Shown: one piece after another, positions 53,899-64,000 of the stretch
Numbering within the stretch: position 1 is the stretch's first letter
Layout: each line of letters begins with the position of its first letter
NCBI GenBank assembly: GCA_900491605.1
Contig: UESW01004422.1
Location: forward strand, 124,001-188,000
Direction: 5' to 3'
Length of the DNA: 64,000 nucleotides
Source of the DNA: Calamus simplicifolius
Taxonomy: Eukaryota > Streptophyta > Magnoliopsida > Arecales > Arecaceae
Position numbers and translations under genes: made by a program
The notes under the pieces: model-generated
What the model was told of the DNA's origin: nothing
The model's database searches: none
The model's input: the letters and a program-made list of their open reading frames with translations, nothing else

Positions 53899-56800
53899 CT
53901 ACTCGATGTTGTTGCCTTGCGCTTTCTGTATAAAACCTTTTATATCAAAAGCATCAGCAGTGGCCTTTGTGATGACACCCTGAACACAAAAGCAGAATAA
54001 CGTTTAAACACCATACAACTTTTAATTCTATCAATGAGCTGTAATGAACTTCTGTTGTGACTAGAGGAATAAGTAGAAAGCAACAGAATAGGCCTCAACA
54101 CAAAATTCACGACTACATATAGACTACATGCTCCATCCACTCAACTCAGTTCACAGGCCAATCCTTTTTTCAATGCCAATCTGTCCAGTTGGCAGAAAAT
54201 CCATCAAGATCAGTTATTGAAAATAATGAGAGATTTTGGGGTTTATAACAAACCTTTTCTGTTATTATAGCTGTTATCAGATTAGCTGGGGTAACATCAA
54301 ATGCTGGGTTCCAGACAACAATCCCAGATGCAGCTACTTGTTTTCCAAGACCTCCATCAGAAAACAGCAACTCTTTTGGTGACCTTTCCTCTATAACAAT
54401 TTGTTGCCCAGATGAAAGTGAGAGATCAATAGAAGTTATAGGTGCTGCTACATAAAATGGTACCCCATGGAACAATGCAGAAACAGCGAGACTGTAGGTT
54501 CCAATTTTGTTGGCTGTATCACCTACAAAGCGAATTATTCACAAATTATTAACTAATTTTGAATTGGATCCAAACTATATCAATTTTTAATTCTTATGTT
54601 GGTAGATACCATTCGCAGCAATACGATCAGCACCCACAATGACTGCATTAACACGGCCAGCTTTCATCAATGCAGCAGCAGCGGAATCTGTTATCAAAGT
54701 TGCAGGTATCTTATCATGAACTAGTTCAAAGGCTGTGAGCCTGGATCCCTGAAAATTGATGAATAAAAACTGATGAAGGTAAATCCGGATAATAATGTAG
54801 ACACTCTAATATATGTCCAGTTGATGGATATGGCTCGAGCAAGTTGAATATCGATCCCTTATAGGTGCTTATAATGAATCATAGAGATTTCAGAATACGT
54901 AAGGATTACTGCAAATGTTTATGCTAAAAATGGCGCAGCAAATTTGACAGAAATATTGTAAACCAAATAAGTTGGTAGATTGAATTATTGCCTGGTTAAA
55001 TGGCCGTGTTTCAGTGCAGAAGGCTGCTTCTAAAGATCCTCCAGCATGAAGGGCGCGAATAACACCCAAGGCAGTTCCATATCCCGCAGTTGCAAGACTG
55101 TCAACAGAAAAAGATATAACAAGACCATGAGTGAAAAACTTGCTAAGCTAATTTTTTTTATCTAAAACCAAAATAAACCAGAAAACTGGTAAGCTTGATA
55201 AACCTGCCAGTGTTACAATGGGTCAAAACCGACAGCTTTTCTGAGTCTTTTAGCTGGCCCGGGAGAAAGCTAGCTCCATGAAAGCCAATTGCTTTATTAT
55301 CAGCAACATCATCAGTGAGCATAGTTTCAGCAGCATCAATATATGCCTGATGGGAGAATAAAAGTAACAGAACCAAAAGATAAAGTGGGAGCTGTCATAT
55401 TAGTGGTGCAAGTTTTGGGAAATGAGATAGAGTGCAGAACATACACAATTAGCAAAACAAATCAATTATAAATACAAGTTTGAAAGTCTAAGTTTTGTTA
55501 CAATGGTTAGTAAGAGATTTCAGTTGCAATCTTGAGGAGTAAGAAAGCAGTAAAAAGAACGGTTTGCAATAAATAAAGCAAAATACTGGTTTTGGCAGCA
55601 AAGAGAGCGCATTTTTGTGTGTGTGTGTGTGTTTTTTTTTGGGGTGGGGTGGGGTGTTGGTTGGTTGGAAGGTGGTGCTTTCGAGAACCTACTGTGACAA
55701 GTTATTTTATAATAGTGAAAAAATGCAGAAAAATTACAGTAGTAGCTGATTTACTCAGTGGTCCATTAGAGACTCTACCATGATAGGGTATGATATCAAA
55801 GACACCTGCACAGAGTATCTCTCAAGGGAGAAAATCTAAGCAGAGCAACAACAATTGATGTGTGCAGAGCAACAACAATTGATGGTACCTGATGCCATAT
55901 CAGATCTAGGACACCATCCTCGAGAATAATTTAGATCATCTCTAGTGGCATATGCGACGCAGCCCTGACCCGCAAGAACAGCGTTACAATAGCTTTTGAG
56001 TTTTCACTTTAAGGAGATCATCTGCAGAAGTTCATGTTGGGGTTTAGTCTTTGACGAACAGCAATGAGATCAACCTTACTGGAGAAGTACCCTAGACTTT
56101 CATCTTTTGTTACCAACAATCAGATTGGCATAGCGGTAAAGCGTCTGCCCTCGAACCCTTTAATCCCAGGTTCGAAGCTCACACAGCCCTCTTTTCAAGG
56201 ATTTCTCCCTCCCTTCACATCACCAGAAGTCACCAGACCTTCTCACGTATTCCACGCTTCCACCTGGGAGCGGAAGTCCTTCAAGCCTCACGAAACCACT
56301 AAAGCAACCACCAAGAGAGAAGTCCTTGAAGCCTCACGAAACCACTAAAGCAACACCAAGACCTTCTCACGTATTCCACCGCTTCCACCTGAGATCCCAC
56401 GAAAGTCTGGTCTTGGACCCACGAAAGTCTGGTCTTGGACCTTTCCACGAAGCCAGATCTTCACAAGAGGATGAAGGGTAGGGAGGAGAAGGAGAAAGAA
56501 GAGATAGAGTGATAAGAGAGGATTAGGAGAAAAAATCTGTTTTATTCCATCCAAACCCTAAAGACTAGGGTTTAAATACATTCACCAAGTGGGCCAGGCC
56601 CAGACTCAACAAAAACTCTCATGGACTAACACAATGAGATTAAACTAATCCCCAAGCTCGTGTACACCCGTGACTTGATTTAATCTCAACCCTTGGACCC
56701 ACACCCAGCCCAATACAAGTTAGCCCCCCTGGGCCTTGATAGCATCACATCAGGCCCAATAATCTTCACCTTGATGCTTTCAAAGCTCAGCACGTCCGCC

Positions 56801-59800
56801 GTGTCCATCAGCTGCACCTTACGAAAGCTATCCCGTGAAAGTGCATTGTTGGATTCTTCTTGTGTGTACCTTCATCAGCTCCACTCCATCTTCTTTCACC
56901 AGCTCTTTGTAGTCGAAGCCTTCCTTCCGAAAGTATCCTCTGGCCACTCCTGCCTTGTACCTGATACCTCCTTACTCTGAAGGCCCTTTCTTGCGCTGAT
57001 AAACCCATTTGTAACCAATGGGTTTCTTTCCTTATGCCAATTGGACCACCTGCCATAAGCCATTCCTGTAAAGAGACTGCATCTCCTCTGCTATAGCCTG
57101 CATCTCCTACCATAGCCTGGACCCACCTCTCTCTATCCTGGGTGTCCTAGCTCTCCACAGCCTTTTGATAGGTGCAAGGGTCTTCATTTGCTGTCATCAG
57201 GGCATATGAGATCGAATCCTCGAAGCCGTATCGAACTATTGGTCGTACGTTTCTTCTGGGCCTGTGCAGTGCGATCCTAGTATCAGTCTCCTGCTCAGCT
57301 GTATCCTCCTAAGTCCTCTGTCCAGCTGCATCCTGCTGAACTTCCTAGCTTCTGACCCCTCTGTCGGTGTTCTCCATATGAATCTTAAATCCTCCTGGTC
57401 CACTAGCAAATGGCACGACTGTATAAGAGGTTATCTGACTAGTGTTACCGTGTTTTACCTTCTGCAATTCCTGCTGTGCATTTGTACCATCTCTTCTCTG
57501 GAGGATCGAGCTCTCATCGAAGGTCACATCCCTACTAATGACAACCTTCTTCTCCAAGGGGTTCCACAGCCGATACCCCTTGATTCCACATGGGTAGCCC
57601 AAGAACACCATCTTCTTTGATCTGGCGTCCTAACTTACTTCACTCCCTAGCATCAATATGCATATATGTCGTGCATCCAAACACCCTCAGATAGTTCAGG
57701 CTTGTTTTTCCTCTAGACTATATCTCCTCTGGAATGCCTTCATTCAACCTGGTGTGCGGTGACTGATTGACCAAGTAGCTGGCTACATCTACTGCGTCAA
57801 TCCAGAACATTTTTGGAAGCCCAGTCTTAGCCTCAAACATCTTACTTTTTCTAATAGTGTCCAGTTCATCTTCTCAGCCATCCTTTTTGTTGAGAAGTTT
57901 TCATCACCGAGAAGTGCCTTTGATGCCCCACTTCTTATAAATTCTCTAAAACTCCCTGCTGGTATATTCTCCATCACTATCTGACCTCAGACACTTCACA
58001 CTCCTACCCTGCTCCCTCTCCATCTCAGCCTTCCAGATTCTGAACTTGATGAAGAGCTTTGATTTCTCCTTCATGTAGTAGACCCACAGCTTCCTTGAGA
58101 AATCATCTACTAGGATAAAGAAGTATCTAGCCCCATTCCTTGCAGAAACTGGGGCTGATCCCCAGACATCCATATGTACTAGCTCCAGGGGTTCTGCACT
58201 CCTAGCTGTGCTGATCAAGAACTGCACTCTTCTCTACTTCCTCATTTGACATGGCTCACAGATCTCCATATCTTCATCACTCAGGTCTGAAAGTAGCTCT
58301 CTCTTCCTCAGTTCTTTTATCCCTCTATCTTCCATGTGGCGTAGGCAGTTATGCCACATCCTGTACACATCCTGAGGATCCTGTTCTACAGCTGTTGTCT
58401 CAGTTTTTTAGTCACCACAGAGCCCTCCAACCTGTATAGATTGTTCTCCAGCCTTCTCCCTCTCATCACCACCATAGCTTCATTGAGATGTTCAGAACTC
58501 CACTCCTGGCATGACTGTTGAAGCTGTATCCAGTCTGCTCCAGGTATCCCAGTGATACCAGATTTGTTTTGAGTTCTGGAACATGCTTCACGCTAGTAAA
58601 AGTGCGCATTATACCATCAAACATCCTCACCCTCACTGTACCAATTCCTACCACCTTGCAAGGGTGATCATCTCCAAGAGTCACACACCCCTCATTAACC
58701 TATGTGAAGTGCTGAACCATGACCTATTGGGAGTATAATGATGAGAACAAGCTAAATCCGAGGTCCACATCTCTGTGCTGTGCCTGTGACCATCTGATAC
58801 CACCAAGAGATCATCCTCCACCTCTTGGCTTGTAATTGTACTCACAGATTCAGATTTTCCTTTTCTCCCTTTTTTTCATTTAGAACAATCCCTTTTAAAA
58901 TATCCTACCTCACCACACTTGTAGCATTTAGCCTTCCTAGACTTTGATCATCCCCAAGGCCTGCTCCTGTCTCTGCCTTTGCCTGACCCTTCCTCAACTG
59001 ATAGTCCCACCTGGGGAATAGCTTCCTTGGTCATCCTCTCCCTCTGCTCATTCATCCGAAGTACCGAGAAAATATCTTCATAGAACAATATCTCCTTCCC
59101 GTAGAGCAGCGTCATGACCAATGAGTCATGTAATGTGGGCAGCGAACACAGTAGTAAAAGTGCCTTATCTTCCTCCATCTTGACCCCGACATTCAGCAAT
59201 TCATTGCTAATTTGATCGAACACCTGTATGTGACCCAGCATATCTTCACCTTCTGACATTCGAAGGCTGTAGAGGCGCTTCTTCAACATCAACTTGTTGC
59301 ACATATTCTTTTATATAGAGAGGGCTTGCAACTTCGACCAGAATCCCTTTGAGGTCTTCTCCAGCACTGAATAAAGGGCTGAATCTGCTAGACATCCTAT
59401 GATTGTTGAACATGCTTTCTTCTCCAATGACATCCATTGCTTATCTGTCATCCCATCTGGCCTTTCTTTCAAAGCCAAATCTAAACCCTACTGCACAAGA
59501 AGGTCCTCTACTCGGACTTTCCACATGAAGAAACTTTTCTTCCCATCAAACTTCTTAAACTCTAATTTTATGCTACTATCCATGGCCAGATCTCAACCAA
59601 AAATAACACAAAATATTTCAGAAAATAGAGTACCTTGATAAGGCCTAGCTGAAATTTTTCAGCCTTTGAAGATCTCCAAACTTCTTCCTGAACCAGGCTC
59701 TGTGCCAACTGTTGGGGTTTCATCCTTGACGAACAGCAATGGGATCAACCTCACTGGAGAAGTACCTTAAACTTTCACTCTTTGTTGCCAACAATCAGAT

Positions 59801-62800
59801 TGGCGCAGCAGTAAAGAGTCTGCCCTCAAATCCTTTGATCCCGGGTTTGAAGCTCACACATCCCTCTTTTCAAGGATTTTTAAATCCTTGATTTTAGATA
59901 TCTTCCACTGGAGCTCTCCCAAGCCACCCAAGCCAGTTGACCTTTAACTTTCTCCCTGGATCAACTTTTTCCCTGGCTTGGAATCCCCTCCCTCTTGCTT
60001 CCCTTCATGTCACCAGACCTTCTCATGTATTATACCGCTTCCACTTGGGAGCAGAAGTCCTCTGGACGTTCTCATGCTGGATTCTACCAGTGCCCTTTCA
60101 GCTAGATCACATCATCTTTCCGTGAGCACAGACTTCCGTGATCTTGCTCCGTCCGAGATCTGGCTCCATGCTACTGCTGCGACTTCACGCGCGAGACAGG
60201 GATTCCTCGAAGCCTCACGAAGCCACGGAAGCAACCATCAAGAAACCCCACGAAGCAATTGGATCCCACCGTTGCTTCATTCTCCTAGCCATCCGCTCCC
60301 AGATCCCACAGAAGTCTGGTCTTGGACCTTTCCACGCATGAAGCCGGATCTTTACAAGAGGATGAAGGGTAGGGAGGAGGAGGAAGAAGAGATAGGGTGA
60401 TAAGAGAGGATTGGAAGAAAAGAATATGTTTCATTCCATCCAAACCCTAGAGACTAGGGTTTAAATACATCCATCAAGTGGGCCAGGCCCAGACTCAACA
60501 AAAATTCCCATAGATACACAATGAGATTAAACTAATCCCCAAGCCTGTGTACACCCGTGACTTGATTTAATCTCAACCCTTGGACCCACACCCAACCCAA
60601 TACAAGTTAGCCCCCTGGGCCTTGATAGCACCACACTAGGCCCAACAGTTCATCACCTCATGAAGATTTCTTTTTAGTCTACCATGTACCATATTTTCAA
60701 GGTCCTTCAACATTCTAACCTCTTCTATGAAAGGGTGAGCTCAACTCACCACATCAAACTAAAGAACTTGTATCTACATACATCCACGCATGCAGGTGAA
60801 TGCACTAGAAAGTTTAGAACTGGATTCCATCGTCCATTCATCTAGGAATTCACATCTTTCCTCCAATCACATCATGTAGACTCAAGAGGGCATTAAGAAT
60901 AGACCATGTACCAAGAGAGTTGTACAAGAATATTGAACAATGCATAATGGGGCAAGGACAAATGCAAGAACAAAGTGCACTGATTGATCAGTTTTCTAAT
61001 AAAGTCAGCCTAGAACAAATGTTGATCTATATTCTAAAGTCCATTATTTTTTTCTTGTGATATCTAAAAGAACTAATGAAGTTCCATGAAGAATTTATAA
61101 TATAACAATGCTGGAGTAATGATATGAGAAAATGAACCAAACAGAGTAAAGAAGAAAGTTGTTTTGAATAAAGCTATAAAATCAACTAGACAAGAATCAA
61201 GTAAAAGGAATAAAATTCTGGTCATATCTGAAATAATACACAAGGAGTTTTGGAGTCATCATAAAGAAATCCTGAATTGTGGCTACAATTATGTTTCTAA
61301 TGATATTATTCTAGAGAATGGATAACTGGCTAAGACATGACATAAACAAACTTTTGGGGATAAAGTGGCATTATGATTTTGAAGAGCATGTGATCACCCC
61401 ATATCAGATACATTTATGTGGTAGTTCAGCAAGCTAAAATAAGGTCAACCATGTTATATCGATTGGAATGCCAAAAAGACATAAGACCACAGATGTACTG
61501 ATTATCACAAAGATAGGTTGAAGCAACTTTCTCTTAGAAACAATGCAGGTTTAGGAATGAATGAGCTAAAGGAAGGATAGCATTTGCTGAAATTAACATA
61601 AGTGGAATTAACTCTTCTTACTATGGATTTATGGTCATCTATGATGGAAATAAGAAGAGACCCCAACAAGAAATGAGACCTTGATGTGAATAAACAACTA
61701 TACAAATAAAATCAAAAGCAATTTTTAAAACTAATAGCCAAGGTTAGCTTTCCAAATTTCCAACAAGAAGTTGACAAAAAATAGTGATCCATTAAGATGA
61801 CATTTAAATAAATGGCACAAGGTTTACTGGATGATATATTACGGTGATTTTGGGGATTTCAAGCCTATGGTATACTTACGTAGATCAAACCATATGTAAA
61901 CTGCATCTATTTTTTTATATTGTTCAGTTAAGAGATGTTAAATCTTACCAAGTTCACTATGCATGAGAAAGTGAATTTATAGAGCAGTAAACTAGAAGCA
62001 ATAACAGAAAAGTTACCCAAATGACCATCAACAATGAAAGACCTTAGACTTCATTTGCAAAAGAAAAAAAGTAAAGCACAGTTGCAATACAGAAATACAA
62101 ATATGGTGTCTCAAAATTATAACCCATATAACCAACCTCAAAAACAGTTTTCGCCTCAGAAGCAGTCTCAGCAGTCTTTGACACAATAGTTTTAAGTTTT
62201 GTTGAAGCATCGGATAAATTCACAGCAGTTGGTCGACTGCCAGAAAACGAACCTGGATTAGGTAGTGATTGGGAATTTGCTACTAAGAGATCTAAGTCCT
62301 TATTTGGATTGGTTGCTGGGACGCCTTTAAGTGGCTGTTTCCCGGCAGCTATGTGAGAGAGCTGTTGGCCAACAGCTGGGGCCAACAACCATCCCAAAGA
62401 GGCCTTAGAAACCAAATGCAACCACAGTACCATAGTTCAAAACAATGATGGTCAACTTCTAAGTCCTCATAAGAACAATACCTAGAAACAAGATAATCCA
62501 ATTTCTTGACAAGGAAAGAAGCTGCCTCCCCTGATGTCCCAGTGAAGTCAAGGTTAAACCCTTCTACAGCTAAGGACAGAGCTGCTGCTATAGCAATTGC
62601 AGGTGCACCACGGACAACCATATCCCTAATTGCATTCCTGAAAGATTGAAAAATTAAAAAATTAAGATAATAAATGGAATTAAAATGAATGGTAAATGGA
62701 AAAGAATAGAGATGATGGATTAGGCGATAAGCCAATAGGTTAGAGTAGCAGTCCAAATTGAATTGTAAAACAAAACCCTCCAAACAAATGTACTTAAGAA

Positions 62801-64000
62801 AGGTTGCAGCTTAAAAACAGAACCTTAAGTCCCATTAAGTAGAGTCTGAAGCACACTCTTTGTTCTGAGACTAATCACTGTTAGTAAACCTTGCAAAACA
62901 ATACTATAATGTTTGGTTCTATTCAAAATCTGAAAATCACATGGTAAACATATGCATATAACAGATCTAGGTAATCCAGACTGAGATGTATCTATGTGGT
63001 GTTTTTGAGAAGTTGAATATTTCAGTTCATAGGGTCTGGAATATCCCAATTAGCCGTTCATACAGGGTCAGCTCATTTTCTCTAACAATTCAGCATGTCC
63101 AAAACCTAATAAAATTAAAAAATTCACCTCCTTTTTACTGAAGTACCAAGAGAAAAGTTCTCAATATAAATAACTTGTTCTTGCTTTTCAGTTACTCCCA
63201 AGGGGGAAAAAGAATCACCTTTTACTTTTATTTGAATATTTTTGTCAAACAGGGTCTCAATGAAACGTATAGTCTCTGTGCATGAAAACAGGATTGCAAG
63301 CATCCTACTGAGGAAATTACTATTAATCGAGCCACCCAATCGAATGATTCACAGATACAACAAAAAAATGTTTTGTTCAGGTCCACAAAATAATTTCCTC
63401 AAGGTGACATAGCCATGTTAAGAAACAATAAATCCATTACCCTCAAGAACAATAACTATTGGTGCAATTTCTGATCATGCACTGGACCTATGTCTAACAC
63501 GTATCCATGTTGCCCTAGTCAACCACCATAAGATTCTTGTCCAAAAACTGGCATAATGGATTAATTCCACAGAAAACCAATATTTTGGTTCTGTAAAACC
63601 TATAAGCATTTAAAACAAGAAAGCTAAAGAGAATAATATTAACTTAAAGTGAGGCCGCACAAAAGATTCAATTTGATCGAAAGCTTAAATCCATAAACAG
63701 AACCAGCGTCTCTAAAATCTAAAATTAACAAAAACAAGAATAAGACGACAATTTTATCAAACCAAACAGAGGTCCAAAACTCCAAAACACGTAGAGATTA
63801 AACTCACCATCCATCGGTGGCATCCCGGACATCCAAGTACACGGTTTCCAGAGGAAGCCTTCTCTACAAACAGCACCAATCCAACCATTTAGATTAAAAA
63901 AAGAAAGAAAGAAAATAAAAAGCTTTCAGATGCTTAAAGCTCCCGATTTGAATCAACCGGAGAAGGAGATGGGAAGAGGACCTGATCGAGAAGGCGAAGG
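53899..64000 (-). CDS. MTNA: Methylthioribose-1-phosphate isomerase (5' end outside window)
   Basis: Converts 5-methylthioribose-1-phosphate to methylthioribulose-1-phosphate in the methionine salvage (Yang) cycle. It belongs to the eIF2B alpha/beta/delta-like fold family. Exons on the minus strand: 64000-63982 (partial), 63863-63808, 62637-62482, 62236-62137, 55346-55204, 55097-54992, 54748-54610, 54522-54254, 53979-53899 (TAG). Exon phases all agree. Landmarks are LETVYLDVRDATDGW, DMVVRGAPAIAIAAALSLAV, SRPTAVNLSDAS, VLTHCNTG with the catalytic Cys, GYGTALGVIRALHAGGSLEA, ETRPFNQ, the NGDTANKIGTYSLAV block with the catalytic Asp in GADRIAANGD, and ITSIDLSLSSGQQIVIEER. The C-terminus ends FIQKAQGNNIE. 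Only the first residues lie off the edge. Intron 4 is 6.8 kb and carries a copia element. No inactivating lesion seen. Confidence 0.95.
54749..54991 (-). other. GC-AG intron in the isomerase gene
   Basis: Exon 6 must end at CAG (54992) to join Q to G-S-R-L of exon 7, and the intron then begins GCAATA. No usable GT donor lies nearby. The acceptor is a normal tttcag. Confidence 0.75.
55840..55884. repeat. 24-bp tandem repeat
   Basis: gcagagcaacaacaattgatg occurs at 55840 and 55864. Confidence 0.85.
56030..56034. repeat. Target site duplication (gttca), left copy
   Basis: gttca flanks the intronic copia element on both sides (right copy 60648-60652). Confidence 0.85.
56035..56761 (-). repeat. 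Intronic copia 3' LTR
   Basis: Matches 59710-60647 but lacks about 210 bases corresponding to roughly 59885-60095. It has short internal duplications (cctcacgaaaccactaaagc twice; acgaaagtctggtcttggac twice). Confidence 0.88.
56126..56178 (+). other. tRNA-like A and B boxes inside copia LTR
   Basis: tggcatagcgg (56126-56136) fits the RNA polymerase III A box and ggttcgaagc (56169-56178) fits the B box, starting 43 bases apart. They lie on the strand opposite to the element. The other LTR has a weaker pair (59801-59811 and 59844-59853). No complete tRNA cloverleaf can be formed with confidence, so this is not called as a tRNA gene. Confidence 0.5.
56820..57130 (-). pseudogene. Truncated reverse transcriptase start of intronic copia
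   Basis: EEMQSLYRNGLWQVVQLA, then GKKPIGYKWVYQRKKG and a frame-shifted GFDYKELV. These are the first copia RT blocks. After this the sequence runs into the 3' LTR, so palm, fingers and RNase H are deleted. Confidence 0.75.
57300..58440 (-). pseudogene. Integrase of intronic copia, broken
   Basis: The core starts PLELVHMDVWGSAPVSARNG and continues YFFILVDDFSRKLWVYYM and CLRSDSDGEYTSREF (58227-57946). The rest continues in other frames, ending with MVFLGYPCGIKGYRLWNP (57611). The Asp residues in MDVWG and RSDSDGEY are kept. Frame changes near 57950 and further on disable it. Confidence 0.82.
58460..58830 (-). pseudogene. Protease region of intronic copia, broken
   Basis: CVTLGDDHPCKVVGIGTVRV, then MRTFTSVKHVPELKTNLVSL. 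This is the region after the copia protease active site. The DTG-containing start is not cleanly readable. Confidence 0.65.
58870..59583 (-). pseudogene. Gag of intronic copia, broken
   Basis: The probable start at 59583 reads MDSSIKLEFKKFDGKKSFFM. The capsid continues with LMLKKRLYSLRMSEGEDMLG and FDQISNELLNVGVKMEEDKA. The zinc knuckle KCYKCGEVGYFKRDC (about 58932-58886) has Tyr where the CX2CX4HX4C motif needs His. Several stops interrupt the frame. Confidence 0.82.
59710..60647 (-). repeat. Intronic copia 5' LTR
   Basis: Full-length LTR of 938 bases, bounded by the gttca duplication on the right and by the primer site on the left. Confidence 0.88.
60648..60652. repeat. Target site duplication (gttca), right copy
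   Basis: Second copy of the 5-bp duplication at 56030-56034. Confidence 0.85.

Larger units (their letters stand above)
56035..60647 (-). mobile_element. Complete but internally deleted copia element, 4.6 kb, in the isomerase intron
   Basis: LTRs lie at 59710-60647 (5', 938 bases) and 56035-56761 (3', 727 bases), with tg...ca ends on the minus strand (outer ends tgttggg and cccaaca). The 5-bp duplication is gttca. A primer-site-like gttggcacagagcc (minus strand) follows the 5' LTR. The coding order is gag, protease, integrase and only the first RT blocks; the RT catalytic part and RNase H are absent. It has the same orientation as the host gene and lies wholly inside intron 4, so it is normally removed by splicing. 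Confidence 0.9.
55347..62136 (-). other. Isomerase intron 4 (6.8 kb)
   Basis: It contains the copia element at 56035-60647, a GT microsatellite followed by a G/T-rich tract (55615-55665), and a 24-bp tandem repeat (55840-55884). The remainder, 60653-62136, is unique-looking AT-rich sequence without a gene. Confidence 0.85.

Noticed and set aside
56808..57113. 101-residue host gene on the minus strand in isomerase intron 4
   Set aside because: It is a wrong-frame reading over the truncated copia RT start.
1..64000. CRISPR arrays, phage genes, operons or bacterial islands
   Set aside because: No spaced identical repeats with unique spacers and no clustered short-gap genes; all supported genes are intron-bearing or plant retroelements.

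Overview
This is a plant nuclear window. It has introns of up to 6.8 kb, copia, gypsy and L1-type retroelements nested in and beside genes, and two conserved plant genes. It most resembles a large-genome monocot, and a palm is my best guess from the general look of the repeats. That guess is inference and nothing in the window proves it. I see no bacterial or phage features, no CRISPR array and no true tRNA or rRNA gene.

Layout. (1) 1-13186: a decayed Ty3/gypsy element on the minus strand, split by a complete Ty1/copia element at 504-10207. The copia has 2.07-kb LTRs and a 5-bp target duplication (tcagc), and the gypsy reading frame resumes across the insertion. (2) 14429-20700: a nearly full-length L1-type LINE on the plus strand with flanking duplication gtttagct; its ORFs are broken. 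(3) 21360-29090: 5'-truncated minus-strand LINE fragments (21360-22955 and 24116-24541), an old LTR-element remnant with an initiator-Met primer site, and an AT-rich stretch that looks like a solo LTR. (4) 29091-37259: two tandem copies of a roughly 330-bp segment that is the upstream/first-exon region of the next gene. Each copy was invaded by a separate LINE at almost the same spot. (5) 37255-52300: a RanBPM-like gene on the plus strand (SPRY, LisH, CTLH/CRA), with ten coding exons recovered. Exon 3 appears to be one base short and exon 4 has a tandem duplicate. (6) 53640-64000: the methionine-salvage gene for methylthioribose-1-phosphate isomerase on the minus strand, with nine exons (the first cut by the window edge) and one GC-AG intron. 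Its large intron holds a complete but internally deleted 4.6-kb copia element whose LTRs carry tRNA-like A and B boxes.

The two host genes are convergent. They have unrelated jobs (a CTLH E3-type scaffold and the Yang cycle), and nothing suggests that they work together. About 27 kb of the window is clearly assignable transposable-element sequence. I do not find a convincing new biological system. The most interesting signals are the duplicated RanBPM upstream region with paired LINE insertions, the exon-scale lesions in RanBPM, and the tRNA-like module inside a copia LTR.
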